DNA from: Chrysoperla carnea
Lineage: Eukaryota > Arthropoda > Insecta > Neuroptera > Chrysopidae
Assembly: GCF_905475395.1 (NCBI RefSeq)
Contig: NC_058339.1
Span: 38,387,172-38,451,171 of the forward strand
Reading direction: 5' to 3'
DNA: 64,000 bases
The position numbers were made by a program, and so were the translations under genes. Positions 52,701 through 60,216 of the stretch are shown here, piece by piece. Each line of letters starts with the position of its first letter. The first letter of the stretch is position 1. Under the pieces are notes generated by a model that ran no database searches, was not told the origin of the DNA, and saw only the letters and a list, made by a program, of their open reading frames with translations.

Positions 52701-55661
52701 TCTTTATAATTTATAGCTCATGTGTTATTCAGTTTCATTAAAAATCATTCGCTAGTTTTTGCGTGAAAGCGTAACAAACAAACAAACAAACATTCTTACT
52801 TTTACATTTTTATAATATAATAATAGGGAATAATAGGGATCATGTTTTATAGTACTTAAAAGTATTTTTAATCTGATAAATTATATTTCAATAATAAAAT
52901 TTTAATAAGAATGAAAATAGAAAATTATGAAATATAATTTTAAATCAATTATTTAAGTATATATTTTCTTCGATTTTTTTTTACTTCTATATACATAGTC
53001 TGTCTGTATTTAAATTAATTTTTCCACGGATATTTTTGATTTTAATTTACTCATAAAAAATTAAATTTTTGCAAATCCTCGTTTTTGAAACATTTTTAGT
53101 TTCACATTCAAACCGTACGCCCCTAACTCTAAAATTCTAAATATTTCATTGAATGTGAAACTTAAAACAAATTATTATTCATAAATCGGCGATTCCAGAT
53201 AAATGGAAAGTGTGATCTTTTATAGTTGGAGGGGCAAATCAAATTAGAATGTTCTTGGATATAAATTGATGAATACATTTGGCAGAAATAGATGTTTTAG
53301 AAAAAATTTCTCCAATAAAAGTAAATGGAATTTTTAATTTATAAGGAAAAACTTTCTAATTTAAATTATGAACGAATCTGAATAAACCACTTTCTGTCGG
53401 AATCAATAACCAAAAACAAATGTCCTTTCGATCCGGCGTGGCCGATTTACAAGTATTTGGGATTCTTGTTAGAGGCGGTGTATCTTGAGACATCCGATAT
53501 ACATTCTGAGTCTGTATACAGAGGTCACATAGTATTCACACTGGATTTTTCTTATATACGGTAGTAATTTAAAATATATTAAAAAAACAGATATGTTTTG
53601 TTTTGTTTTTTTTTTTTTTTTTTTTTTTAAATAATATAAATATTATAATTAATGAAAGGAAGACTATTTTCTACTTTCTGAATACATTTCCTTTTTTTTT
53701 TTGTGCTTTCCTAAAAAAATAATCATAATATTATTGTTCAGAAATTTATGTTAGTTTATTAGTTTAGAAAACTTTATTAGAAATACAAAATACAACATGC
53801 GATATATTTAATAAAAATATACAGAATGTTTTTAGAAAATTTACACATCGTAGAAGTATTCGAAACGTTCTAAGTTTTGTTAATACAAAAAATTGATCAT
53901 TTTTTATTAGATTCCATAGTGTTAATGGTCATTTCAGAACGGTGAGAGATTTGAGAGGCTGTTGTCTAATAACTCTTTCCTCTACAAAAATGTTCACACC
54001 CGGGAACTTCTCTTTAAAAGAGCTTGATAAATTTTTATTGAGCGAATTTTCAAATACGAAAATAATTGAATAAAAGATTCACAAATCACTTTCTTCGACA
54101 CTTAGGAAAACTGTACTTCATCTTCCGACACCTTAAAAACTGCAATTTTTAAGCTGACGCCGTGTCACCGAAGCGGATTAAGAAGTATTGCGCCCGTAGG
54201 CAATTTCAAAGGACTATAGAAAAACATTGAACATAAATATTTACTTTACTGTGGGGAAGCTTAGGTTTACCCATCATATTTCCATTAGAATTAACCATCG
54301 GCCATCTCCCATAAATAATTTATAGAAAATACACATTATACAGGGTGTTACAAGGAATAAAAGCAGAACTTCATCAATTGGTACATAATATTATAACAAT
54401 AACAATTTCTTAATACACTCTTAGCCGGCAAAGCGTCCTTTTTTAGATTTCGGGCTGTTAAAATTTTGAAAGAAAAAGGATACTTTTCTGAATTTTACCA
54501 AAATGCTTGGTTAGAAAAATTGGAAATTTGATAGTACGAGCTAAAAAATCTTAATAATTTAAAGCTTATGGTGATAATTTGGATTAGGAAAAAATAGACC
54601 GAAAAAAATTCTGTAATTGTGTCCCATTTTTGAAGGAGGACGCTAAAAACTGTAGAACCCAACCAACTCCTCTAAAGTTGACAAACTCAACCCAACCAAC
54701 TCGTAATTACAACAATACTCCGAGCCTATAAAATTTCCGGCCTATTTTTTCCAATTACCGGTAAATTACAAAAACCAGCTGTAGAGATATGGGTGTGTCA
54801 TCACCCCGTTTGGAAAAAAATATTTCCAGCGCCACTGACTTTACTGAAAATTGAAAAGCGTTATGCAATGCATCATGGGTAGAGCATTATGTGCCAAATT
54901 TTAAATTTTGATAAGTAAGCGTTTAAGCAATACTCAATATAATATTCTTGTTTTTCAAAAATTTCAACACCCTATATCCAACAAAGGTCGTTGCCCAATT
55001 GTCATTGTCTTAATGTTATCTAATATTTGATGAAGTCCTGCTGTTATAACTTGGACCAACCTGTATACGTTATATAAATTCAACCTGGGGGACGGTTATT
55101 TTTTATGAGGAATGATCGACGGTTAACTCCAACTATGATGAAGCCCATACCGAGGTTATATAATGATTTACTCCAATTTCAACGACTGAACTTAAAGTTT
55201 AGATAACAGAGATAGTTTTATATTTATAAATATTTTTTAAATTAGCGCTTTTTGTTTTCGTTTTCAAGGGATCATATTTCATTGCTCGTCTTTGCATTTT
55301 AAATCCAATGAATCATCGTTCATATTTCTTCTTTTTTTTGTGCAAAGGTTTTCTTTTCCAAAAACTAGTATTAAAATTCTCTAAAGGTCTTATATATAAA
55401 TTTTACGTGGAACTATCAGAAATATGACTAATCCTTGAACGTGTCATTTAATTATAACATAAACATTCTGTATTTGATATAATTTTTATTAGTATATAAT
55501 TATAAAAAAACTAAATCATAAATAATAAAGTTATATAATTAAAATTTATAAATAAAATATATGGGAAAATACAAAAATTAAATTTTTGAAAAACTTACTT
55601 TTAACATACAAGCCATGCTGGTGTAGCGGTCACTAACTTCGACCAAAGGATTTCGATATTC
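16660..55661 (-). CDS. Glut1: Glut1 gene model, long form (14 exons, 5' end outside or unresolved)
   Basis: Facilitative glucose transporter of the SLC2/major facilitator superfamily, expected in the plasma membrane moving glucose down its gradient. Joined exons: 55599-55661, 51607-51784, 50386-50617, 35987-36293, 34147-34242, 33798-34083, 33378-33656, 32794-32981, 30358-30570, 22723-22926, 22517-22656, 20382-20479, 19604-19708, 16660-16751. All introns are GT-AG except one GC-AG (donor after 35987). Lengths sum to 2481 bases, divisible by three, with every junction in phase. The transporter core carries the family signatures [30 protein letters not shown] and [11 protein letters not shown]. 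The N-terminal roughly 265 residues are a low-complexity plus coiled-coil region not present in mammalian GLUT1 (492 residues); the tail of roughly 100 residues after FRHGNG is also extra. The core is certain; the outer exons are inferred from phase, splice sites and coding character, and which combinations occur together in one transcript is unknown. Confidence 0.85.
17897..18024. repeat. inverted repeat in Glut1 tail intron
   Basis: ggtgatcggcggacagcgtga (17897-17917) pairs with tcacgccgtccgctaatcgcc (18004-18024), roughly 18 of 21 positions, around an 86-base spacer. GC-rich arms in AT-rich DNA suggest the ends of a small transposon. Confidence 0.55.
19593..19708 (-). CDS. Glut1: Glut1 long C-terminal tail exon 2, with a second splice-or-stop end
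   Basis: After a ttatag acceptor, AT completes a tyrosine codon and the exon reads [20 protein letters not shown] then [14 protein letters not shown]. At 19604 a CCAG|GTATTA donor allows splicing in phase 1; without it the frame ends after GIK at TAA (19593-19595). The peptide is basic and Tyr/Arg-rich, probably disordered and cytoplasmic. The coordinates include the unspliced end; the spliced exon is 19604-19708. Splicing leads either to the 16.7 kb exon or, less surely, to 13.2 kb. Confidence 0.7.
20382..20479 (-). CDS. Glut1: Glut1 long C-terminal tail exon 1 (98 bp)
   Basis: Acceptor ttacag, then G completing an arginine codon and [20 protein letters not shown] followed by [12 protein letters not shown] plus T. 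Donor T|GTAAGC, phase 1. Codon use and GC content stand out from the intron. A cytoplasmic tail with acidic and serine residues; no known domain recognised. Phase fits the preceding donor at 22517 exactly, supporting its place in the transporter tail. Confidence 0.8.
20580..20726. repeat. inverted repeat / small MITE upstream of a Glut1 tail exon
   Basis: gccatttgtctattcag (20580-20596) and ctgaatagataaatggc (20710-20726) are inverted copies with one mismatch, 113 bases apart. No coding content. It lies about 100 bases 5' of the exon at 20382-20479 (minus strand). Confidence 0.55.
22517..22656 (-). CDS. Glut1: Glut1 core exon 7 (TM12, VPETK), splice-or-stop end
   Basis: Starts [20 protein letters not shown] (TM12) and continues [20 protein letters not shown] to [16 protein letters not shown] is the conserved C-terminal GLUT signature. 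The exon is 46 codons plus AG; the donor reads GGCAG|GTAATC. If this site is not used, the next in-frame codons are AGG TAA, giving a short protein that ends HGNGR with stop at 22513-22515. If it is used, the frame continues into the 20.4 kb exon in phase 2. Both ends are plausible products. Confidence 0.95.
22723..22926 (-). CDS. Glut1: Glut1 core exon 6 (TM10-TM11)
   Basis: Reads [20 protein letters not shown], then [40 protein letters not shown] and [15 protein letters not shown] is the family's helix-10 glucose site (GPGPIPW in most GLUTs) and holds the substrate-contact tryptophan; [11 protein letters not shown] is likewise conserved. 68 codons, phase 0 both ends. It is separated from the previous core exon by a 7.4 kb intron. 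Confidence 0.95.
22927..28335. other. large Glut1 intron, upstream-exon side not included
   Basis: Part of the 7.4 kb intron between the TM10 and TM9 exons. Contains the 27413 hairpin and a GC-richer patch near 24590-24690 with a 73-codon plus-strand frame (24526-24747) that matches nothing I recognise. No exon found. Confidence 0.6.
27413..27465. repeat. short perfect-arm hairpin
   Basis: tagcgtaaaatgaaagtt (27413-27430) pairs with aactttcattttgcgcta (27448-27465) with one mismatch and a 17-base loop. Flanking tatacag on the left suggests a shrunken mariner-type element rather than a microRNA. Lies in the 7.4 kb Glut1 intron. Confidence 0.6.
28336..28567. mobile_element. fold-back element with about 95-base arms
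   Basis: Left arm 28336-28430 (caagttagcgccaaatgttaa, ...atgctctttcagaatat) and right arm 28470-28567 are inverted copies at roughly 85 percent by eye, around a 39-base AT loop. No coding frame. In the large Glut1 intron between the TM9 and TM10 exons. Confidence 0.8.
29514..29586 (+). repeat. 70-base dispersed repeat, copy 1
   Basis: tagactaaatttgaactactgaa followed by gggtccacttctgttttaat and tattattatcg.aggttg. Two more copies in the same orientation lie at 30756-30824 and 30899-30969, on the other side of the TM8 exon. Confidence 0.7.
30358..30570 (-). CDS. Glut1: Glut1 core exon 5 (TM7-TM9)
   Basis: Begins [20 protein letters not shown], continuing the NAVFYYS motif across the splice, followed by TM8 ([18 protein letters not shown]), [15 protein letters not shown] (the second-half RxGRR motif) and TM9 up to SFLIK. 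Phase 0 both ends, 71 codons, AAG|GTACGT donor. The plus-strand frame at 30377-30562 is antisense noise. Confidence 0.95.
30756..30824 (+). repeat. 70-base dispersed repeat, copy 2
   Basis: ggtctaaattggaactactg, ggtccacttcctgttt and cttttatcagttgg match copies 1 and 3. Just upstream of the 30358-30570 exon in gene direction. Confidence 0.7.
30899..30969 (+). repeat. 70-base dispersed repeat, copy 3
   Basis: agtcgaaattgtaactacta, gggtctccttctgatttta and attattatcgccagttga match copies 1 and 2; the preceding agtat..ctatctgat is also shared with copy 2, so the unit is somewhat longer than 70 bases. Confidence 0.65.
31944..32088. repeat. inverted repeat with a third arm copy nearby
   Basis: Arm 31944-31999 (ctctgaggg...gcaattcagagaacttttaaa...gtagagatg) pairs with 32031-32088. 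An additional copy of the outer right end lies at 32718-32765 (acaatcttgttgtcttcagag), next to the donor of the 32794-32981 exon. Confidence 0.65.
32672..32706 (-). pseudogene. decayed partial copy of Glut1 core exon 4
   Basis: Plus-strand atgttggtgag..a.attaactcagt matches the exon segment at 32865-32890 in the same orientation at about 25 of 29 positions. Translated on the minus strand the copy reads ITELIYSPT against MTELICSPT in the exon. No splice sites of its own; probably a relic of local duplication. Confidence 0.5.
32794..32981 (-). CDS. Glut1: Glut1 core exon 4 (central loop, TM7 start)
   Basis: Encodes [20 protein letters not shown] and the rest of the intracellular helix bundle, then [20 protein letters not shown] and QQLSGINA of helix 7. 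QQLSGIN is the glucose-binding motif; the QLS triplet is associated with GLUT1, 3 and 4 type selectivity that excludes fructose. Ends in phase 0 at a GTAAGT donor. A decayed 35-base copy of the ELICSPT part lies about 165 bases downstream in the intron at 32672-32706. Confidence 0.95.
33378..33656 (-). CDS. Glut1: Glut1 core exon 3 (TM4-TM6, PESPRYLL)
   Basis: Reads [20 protein letters not shown], then [20 protein letters not shown] (TM5, including the conserved NQ pair), TM6 and the signature [19 protein letters not shown] at the start of the central cytoplasmic loop. Phase 1 in and out, 93 codons, GTTTGT donor. ISEIAP...RG and PESPR are diagnostic for GLUT family sugar transporters. Confidence 0.95.
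33798..34083 (-). CDS. Glut1: Glut1 core exon 2 (TM2-TM4)
   Basis: Starts [20 protein letters not shown] (extracellular loop 1), then the second helix ([18 protein letters not shown]), the canonical inter-helix RFGRKGG motif of sugar transporters, TM3 and the start of TM4 ([10 protein letters not shown]). Ends in phase 1 at a GTACGT donor. Loop 1 has no N-x-S/T site of the kind glycosylated in mammalian GLUT1 (the Asn residues seen are not followed by that pattern). Motif spacing agrees with the family. Confidence 0.95.
34147..34242 (-). CDS. Glut1: Glut1 transporter core exon 1 (TM1)
   Basis: Encodes [20 protein letters not shown] then [12 protein letters not shown], the first transmembrane helix of the GLUT fold; mammalian GLUT1 has the closely similar [16 protein letters not shown]. 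Phase 0 at both ends, acceptor ttaacag, donor GTAAGT, followed by a 63-base intron. No ATG lies before the helix in this exon, so a start must come from an upstream exon. One candidate is the coiled-coil exon; another is a tiny ATGGAG followed by GTGAAC at 34511-34516, which would give a short Met-Glu N terminus. Confidence 0.95.
34789..34909 (-). repeat. dispersed repeat family S (gtttaaccgatt-type), copy
   Basis: Reverse complement shows ttaacctccgacacaaaa, a ctgt repeat, then cgtagctcttaaacgggtga, matching the copies at 49281-49395 (plus) and 55975-56231 (minus). Non-coding. Confidence 0.6.
35987..36293 (-). CDS. Glut1: Glut1 coiled-coil exon (307 bp), with GC-AG donor
   Basis: Reads [19 protein letters not shown] and continues as about 100 residues of heptad-patterned coiled coil rich in E, K, Q and L (for example [19 protein letters not shown]), ending [10 protein letters not shown]. 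After CAG the genome reads GCAAGA then TAA. CAG|GCAAGA fits the minor GC donor class, and splicing there to the phase-0 acceptor at 34242 gives [15 protein letters not shown], fusing the coil to the first transmembrane helix. If not spliced, the protein ends LLEQAR. The coil would lie on the cytoplasmic side and could drive oligomerisation or scaffold binding. Alternative reading: a separate coiled-coil gene that ends here; phase match and position make the fusion more likely. Confidence 0.75.
36877..37072. mobile_element. probable hAT-type MITE remnant
   Basis: tagagtttcccaaaatgggcg at the left and gtttgagagcctctgctcta at the right resemble the AGNGGTTCCCAAACTGGGCG termini of a common animal hAT MITE type, with internal gggcgataacgc, gtgggcgctaaaggc and gggcgatag boxes. 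No 8-base duplication could be confirmed. Confidence 0.5.
38084..38953. mobile_element. mariner/Tc1-like element remnant, TA-flanked
   Basis: Left end TA|caaggtggtccattaaaatt and right end, reversed, TA|catagagtggtccactaaaa: imperfect inverted ends with TA on both sides (38082-38083, 38954-38955). 870 bases. Contains an open frame of 76 codons at 38533-38763 on the minus strand that I do not recognise as transposase. Non-autonomous or decayed. Confidence 0.65.
38954..45125. other. non-coding part of the 14 kb Glut1 intron
   Basis: No exon or gene recognised on either strand. A short direct repeat (tagcaagtaataaacta) lies at about 39700-39742. Region 42240-42780 is less AT-rich and may be an old transposon, but no ends or frames were identified. 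Confidence 0.55.
45126..45546 (-). repeat. dispersed repeat family R, copy 3 (reverse orientation)
   Basis: Reverse complement matches 3010-3436 along its entire length, including the start taatttgcgc..t.acg.gtaaa and the end ttagtatacctt...atggtata. This defines the unit as roughly 420 bases. It lies in the large intron between the 50.4 kb and 36.3 kb Glut1 exons. Confidence 0.8.
47392..47793. repeat. dispersed repeat unit, copy B (about 402 bp)
   Basis: Closely matches 5511-5894 over its whole length in the same orientation (starts tattcgttgtgtgcg, contains gtagggacaataaaatcgat, ends gcacggtgcga). Ends 12 bases from the stop codon of the GIY-YIG frame, so on the minus strand it sits where that element's 3' end would be. 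Contains the palindromic GTTACCATGGAAAC. Both copies share the same two boundaries, so it could also be a separate short element. Confidence 0.8.
47806..48429 (-). CDS. GIY-YIG endonuclease domain of a 5'-truncated Penelope-like retroelement
   Basis: About 206 codons without a clear start (TTG-led; a stop lies immediately upstream at 48430-48432). GIY at residues 63-65 and YLG at 76-78, followed by GQTKR, arginines at 82 and 87, and E135. Cysteines 69 and 72 with histidines 91 and 108 make the CCHH pattern known from Penelope-type endonucleases. The upstream stretch ([20 protein letters not shown], then HTLGQTKDP) is the usual linker before the endonuclease in these elements. No reverse transcriptase remains upstream, so this is a dead, 5'-truncated copy, although its endonuclease frame is intact. 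Neighbouring pieces at 47392-47793 and 48585-48733 may belong to the same insertion. Confidence 0.8.
   Translation of the reverse strand, partial: TLHNKLFSGFEKSKWARVIFNHHCNNKIDRILNKSGISVGFTSQKLQHTLGQTKDPIPDAQKSGIYQISCSDCPKIYLGQTKRQMSIREKEHISDVKNHRIEKSCIAYHVLNTEHKILPAKLIKSVRHHNSLDAYESILIHKAGNKTLNWDNEFEYRGIYFNNYKITLYIYMSEINKRCAWRSYRDVEIKITFLALECKNIFKTCYE
48585..48633 (+). ncRNA. hammerhead-ribozyme-like motif
   Basis: Plus strand: stem I TTGCTA (48585-48590) pairs with TAGCGA (48628-48633, one G-U); core CTGACGA (48591-48597); one unpaired T; stem II GATTGC/GCAATC around a GTT loop (48599-48613); GAAA (48614-48617); stem III ATA/TAT closing a TCGA loop (48617-48626); T48627 at the cleavage position. 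Minimal stem III is typical of hammerheads in Penelope-like elements. The extra T after the core is a departure from consensus and may lower or abolish activity. It lies on the strand opposite the nearby GIY-YIG frame. Confidence 0.55.
49281..49395 (+). repeat. dispersed repeat family S, copy
   Basis: ttaacctccgaatcaaaac, gtgttataagtttgacc, tgtgtgtctgtctgtggc and aacggatgaaccgattttga, in the order common to this widespread kind of insect repeat. The overlapping short frame at 49146-49364 is not a gene. Confidence 0.7.
50386..50617 (-). CDS. Glut1: Glut1 N-terminal extension exon (232 bp)
   Basis: Acceptor tttag then TA completing the split valine codon; reads [15 protein letters not shown], a proline-rich stretch ([19 protein letters not shown]), then [24 protein letters not shown] and ends with AG before a GTAACG donor (phase 2). 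The last 25 residues are charged and helical in character and run directly into the coiled coil of the next exon, where the first base T completes a serine. GC content is well above the flanking introns. No catalytic or known binding domain is visible. The plus-strand frame at 50340-50621 is its antisense shadow. Confidence 0.75.
50820..51240 (+). repeat. degenerate tandem repeat, about 150-base unit
   Basis: cccgtagctcgaa, ctcgttaaaaa, gagag.tttttgat, gatc.gaa and gcggtttgaaaaagtttcac with agaaagc recur at about 50930-51040 and 51075-51215; a weaker third unit precedes (gttctgatcaaaagcgctca). Non-coding, inside the intron between the 51.6 and 50.6 kb exons. Confidence 0.7.
51607..51784 (-). 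CDS. Glut1: Glut1 N-terminal extension exon (178 bp)
   Basis: Codes for [18 protein letters not shown] followed by a His/Gln/Tyr-rich stretch ([14 protein letters not shown]) and ends ...GVSEYT plus one base, phase 1. Acceptor tttag, donor G|GTATGT. The peptide is basic at the start, acidic in the middle ([10 protein letters not shown]) and looks disordered and cytoplasmic. No known domain recognised. The opposite-strand reading frame at 51595-51882 is only the antisense shadow. The ATG two codons into the exon could serve as an alternative start if a promoter lies just upstream, but phase agreement with the 55.6 kb exon argues that it is internal. Confidence 0.7.
52531..52662. repeat. long hairpin (56-base arms)
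   Basis: Arm 52531-52587 (gacattta...ttttacagaaatctttaattt) pairs with 52607-52662 with few mismatches and a 19-base loop. Followed by the gattaggttaga motif that also follows a similar ttaaatgtcaag sequence at 45044. Fold-back element; no gene. Confidence 0.75.
54341..55063. mobile_element. mariner/Tc1-like element, TA-flanked, about 40-bp inverted ends
   Basis: Left cagggtgttacaaggaataa...gcagaacttcatcaa is mirrored at the right (caggttggtccaagttataa...gcaggacttcatcaa reversed). TA at 54339-54340 and 55064-55065. 723 bases, no long frame. Lies between the 51.7 and 55.6 kb Glut1 exons. Confidence 0.75.
55599..55661 (-). CDS. Glut1: Glut1 N-terminal extension exon (63 bp), earliest exon found
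   Basis: Small exon of 21 codons, phase 0 at both ends, beginning [13 protein letters not shown] and ending MACMLK. It has a tag acceptor just upstream and a clean GTAAGT donor. It was found by hand because it is too short for ordinary ORF calling; its composition is clearly more GC-rich than the flanks. It joins in phase to the next exon, giving MLK-KMQAERR. An in-frame ATG at codon 16 could start translation, but the frame is open upstream through the acceptor, so further 5' exons are likely. Function of the peptide is not recognised. Confidence 0.6.
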
Positions 55662-55974
55662 CTATGGTATTTTGTAAATGAATTAATTGCTACAACATGT
55701 CTCAAAAAATCTGAAACAATACAGAAAAAAAATTGAATTAAATTTCAAAAAATAAATTTTAAAATGTTTAAGAGTCAATAATGTCTATCGATATTTTAGT
55801 CCAGTACAGTTACGGACTGGCACAAAAGTTTGTGACACTAGATTTTTTTATTCATTCATTCAATAGGGCGTTGTTTGGAGATCTTAAATCTGATTTTGCG
55901 TATTCGCGAAATTAACGAAAAGTGAAAGGGTTAATTTTGTGAATGCGCAAATCAGACCATAGTCAATTTTTTAG

Positions 55975-56231
55975 TTGTTCGGAGTACGGAACCCTAAACT
56001 CACTTTTGAGAATCATGGCCAGTTTATTAATTGTTCCGGGCACGGAACCCTGAACTCGCACTTGAAACATAGCTAAGAACACTCTCCATTAAATTAAATT
56101 TCAAATGAAACAAAAAAATCAAAATCGGTTTATCCGTTTAGGCGCTACGAAGCCACAGGCAGACAGACAGACAGACACACATACATAGAGGTCAAGCTTA
56201 TAACACCCTTTTTTTTGTTCGGGGGTTAAAA
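55975..56231 (-). repeat. dispersed repeat family S, longest copy
   Basis: Reverse complement carries the ttaacccccgaac...gtgttataagcttgacc...ctgtctgtctgcctgtggc...ggataaaccgattttg order. On the far side a block (gttc.g.g.acggaaccctaaactc) occurs twice in tandem (about 55978 and 56032). Confidence 0.7.
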
Positions 56232-58400
56232 AGTGACCGCCGAGTGAATTTTGCTTTTAAGCGTTTTCGTATGAGCATTTTTCAGTAAGATATTAACTGT
56301 GAAAGCGAAATTGATACTTTTGAATTTAAACTGCTAAGTGAAGTTCTTTTCCCTCTCCAACTTCCGCTTTTTTTAAATTAATAAAAAACAGTATTTCATC
56401 ACGAACAATATTTGGACCAAAAATAAATAATTGGATTAATTTGTATATTGGGTATTGAGTTATGTTTATAACTCAAAAATGATAAAAATTGTCGAGAAAT
56501 TGATGTTTGAAAATGATGAAAATAACATTTGGTCTAAATTTTAAGGATTCAAACAAAGTATTATTTTTTGTTTAAAACTTTTTATAAATATCGAATGAAA
56601 CATAAAAAGCTTTTGATACCTATTAATGCTAAACCTATAAAAGTTATTATGCATTTTATTCTAAATCCTATACTAATCCATGGAATTACCCACCCATATA
56701 ATATTTATATATTCCAAGGTCATTAACGTACAGCAAGCAATAAAAAGGTAAATTATCATACATTTTTCAAGAAATTTTCCACTCAACAACAAAAACATAT
56801 GAAAACTTATGATTTATGAATTTTTTATGTTACAGTTATTATCGAAGGCTTGTCAGAGTTGAAAATTATATTCGTATTTAAGAAGAAGTGGACAAGAGTA
56901 TTAGTCAGCACAATTTTTTTCATAAGATGGCGTTTAACAGTTCAATTTTTAAAAGTATAAACGGATTTCGACCAAAAAAATACTGGTTATAATGAAGGAT
57001 TGGATTTAAAATAATTTATTTCTTTACTTTTTAGTTTTTGTTTCTTTTTAAATTGAAATCCACCAATTTCTAAGTGTTGAATCCTACTTCCTTTACACTT
57101 GACGTTGCCGAGCTAAATAGCGGCTTAAACGCAGGGTTCATTTGGCAAAATATATTTGCTACCACCCTCATTTTTAGGTGATTTATCCATTTACAATCAA
57201 ATAGAAAGTAAAATGATAAAATGGCAAAGTACTCCATTTTCTCGATGTTGCTTCCGAGTCAGAGATTTTTCGCCTGACTAACTATAATGGAACCTGAACT
57301 TATTACGAAATAAGGATCTTATTTTGTAAGTAAACATAATAATTTCATTTTAGAAGATTCCACCAATCGAGTATTCATGAAACCCACAAAAATATTGGCA
57401 TAAAGTGTGCGAATAATGAAGAGATTAACGACTCAAATCTACTCTAATTTGGTATGAAAAAGAAACCCCAAAAATTAGCTGAACAAGAGAATTTATTGAT
57501 AAATGATCTCCCATAAAAACAACATATAGACAAAAATTTTTTGCCTTGCATACTTTTTTTAATTCGAAGGACAAAAATAACAGTACCACTATAAGTCCTT
57601 CTGCCTGCAAGGAAACTCATATATTATTTCTCTATCTAAACTGATATATTCCATCATCAAATTCCATGATTTATCATTCATTTTAAAGGTTATCGTGCTG
57701 GCTAATTATGAAAAATAGACTTACTGTCTAAAAATGTACCACTTAGGAAAAAACATGCTAGGGTAATAATAATAAAATTTAATTTTGTTCAATATATAAT
57801 TTGATATCATATATGTAATAAAAAATTGCCTATAAATAAACAGAAGATAAATTACTCACTAATATATTACTTCCCTAGCATATTTTTAACCAGGGATACC
57901 GCACTGTGGAATTCCTCACGGGTCGAACTAGTACTACATTTATGTACATAAAAATAAACTTAGGTAAAGCCATATATCGACCACTATTTAGCAGATAAAC
58001 ATCACGTGATAACTCACAATACTTTAGCATATAAGCACTTCAAAACAAGTGAATAAGGATTTCTACCTGGATGGTTTGATAATAGTACCACACATTAGGT
58101 TACAATGTTATCAGTTTTAAAATTATATTCTCTTTCTTCATATTACTGAAGAAAGTAGAATGACTTCATATTGCATAACATATTCTATTTCTACCTCTAT
58201 ATACAGACAAAATATAGAGTTATTATCAGGCAAACTAACTAGCAGATAAATTAACTAAGCAACTACAAGGCAAAGTGATAGGTGATAACTAACGGACTAA
58301 ATTTAAGTTCAGTAAAAGTTCAGATTCGAATTTCGTTCTGTACCGGCATCCTATTACGATAAAGACCGATCCTATCACCGATAATCTCTACGAAACATCT
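56232..58400. other. non-coding stretch 5' of the first identified Glut1 exon
   Basis: No gene recognised. It may be intron if the N-terminal extension continues upstream, or promoter-proximal sequence; no promoter element could be singled out. Confidence 0.5.
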
Positions 58401-58980
58401 TTGGGAAAGGACAATGAATTATATTTCACTGTCCTTCATAGATTGGAATGTGCTTTTGATAACCTTCTTCAGCAAAATCTTTGTTGTTATGCAAAATGCT
58501 TTCACGAGGACATTCCGGGAAATTGTGAAGACAACGAGTTTGCTAGAAATGGCACAATGCAGCCGGACACAAGTATCAATAGACATCCGGGAGTTCCATT
58601 TGCGAATTGCAAAGTTGCTCCTCAAAGAGGATACCTCAAAAAAAGGCCAATCTTAGATAGAGGGAGGAACGTACTTGTGGTACTACAAGACAAATATGGT
58701 CTGAGTATAATTACAGGCGTTCCGAAAATCTTATATCACTAAAAAGGGCCTCTATTAGCAAAATTAATGCGGCTATTACAGGACACTTTCTAGGCGGAAG
58801 TCCGTTGATGTCAAAGCACACCTGCTGTTCCTAAACAGCTCCAAATGGTTCTTGGAGTAGTGATCGGGAATGGACCAACCATTTTTCGGTATCACAACAG
58901 GCTTTATGGTCTAAGTATGTCCCACCCCAGGACAGCCACTCTTCATTCCCTGATCATTATCGAGTTTTTAGTATAGTTTG
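58401..58980 (+). pseudogene. RNase H domain remnant of a non-LTR retrotransposon (frameshifted)
   Basis: First frame (58401-58742) contains IPGNCEDNEFARNGTM, matching the RNase H pattern PGHxGIxGNExADxLARxG, then HPGVPFANCKV like the usual following segment. Coding similarity then moves to another frame: RQIWSEYNYRRSENLISLKR then ASISKINAAITGHFLGGSPL, matching the post-RNase H tail (CRQTK...L..SR..IS.LVG..TGH) of jockey/R1-type elements. Frameshifts and later stops show it is dead. The rest of the element is absent upstream. Lies 5' of the known Glut1 exons. Confidence 0.7.
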
Positions 58981-60216
58981 TTATACTTTTCCCTCAAATT
59001 TTTTAGCAATGCACACAGACTAAAGTGACATTGAAATTTAACATAGATAGTAGAACTTTCAATTTTCAGATTTTCTAGAATAATTATGACCCAAAATTCG
59101 CAAAAATCATTTGCTTATTCAAAAAAAATGAAAAAGATATTTCCTGAAATAGCTCTAGTATTGCATTTTAGACGATGTCTCAGAAACTATGCATCCGATC
59201 GACAAACTATTTATCTTGACACTCCGCATATAGAGGTAGTATGCCGTATTATCGCATTTTTTTAAATGAGCTTTTATATCTGAAGCTATTGACTACAAAA
59301 TATATATATAACATTCTTTTTGAAGATTGTTAAGGAATTCTTCTGATATGTAATGTTTACTATAATTTAGAAATATTATCATTAGTAAATGAAAAACAAG
59401 ATAACATCGAATAACTTCCCTATATACAATATGGGCATTACCCTTTTGTTAATGCAACTATTTTAAATAGAAAATCAGTATCAAATCTTACTTTCAATAT
59501 TTTCAATTTCAATAAATAACAAACTACTGATTTGAAAAAGGTCACAAAAATATTAGATATCAGGTGACTTATTCAATTTAGTTAAAATAAATAAAAACGC
59601 CATATGGCTATTTAAAACAGGTTAGAATCAGTGAAACTTATTTTGAGCGTAGCAAAAATTATTGATATGGGTCAAGATTTTCATTATTTACTAAATAAGT
59701 TCCATTTTCTTATCGCCGGCTCTTAGCCTGTGTAAGAACTTTTTATAAACTTGTCGACATGTTTTCTCTCTAACGCAATAAACTTTACTCTCTTGAAGCT
59801 TAGTATTACTTATGAATTTATTCAATTCTTGAAGATTAATTATTTTGTTACTAAAAATTTATTTAAGCTATCTAGCTTAGTATACTCCGTTAAAAACCCT
59901 TCTAGACTTAATAGAGGTATAAAACAAATGCAAAAAACGTATTTTTGCACTGATTTCCCAGACCCACAAATCTATTCATTGTTTACTCAAAAATTAATGT
60001 AACTGGGACTTTAGTAGCTTTTTTAGACATGGATTACACCGCAAGACATCGTCGCACAGTGGAGTATTTATATCAATTTTTTTAAAAGTCAGAAAACTCA
60101 ACTCTTTTGCTTTCCATTGAGAGTTCTTTCTTGGTGTAGTTAGATAACCATCTCTAACAGATGACTTGAGTTACCTCAACCTCGCTCTCGCCTGCTTTGT
60201 AAGCCGCAATCTACCT

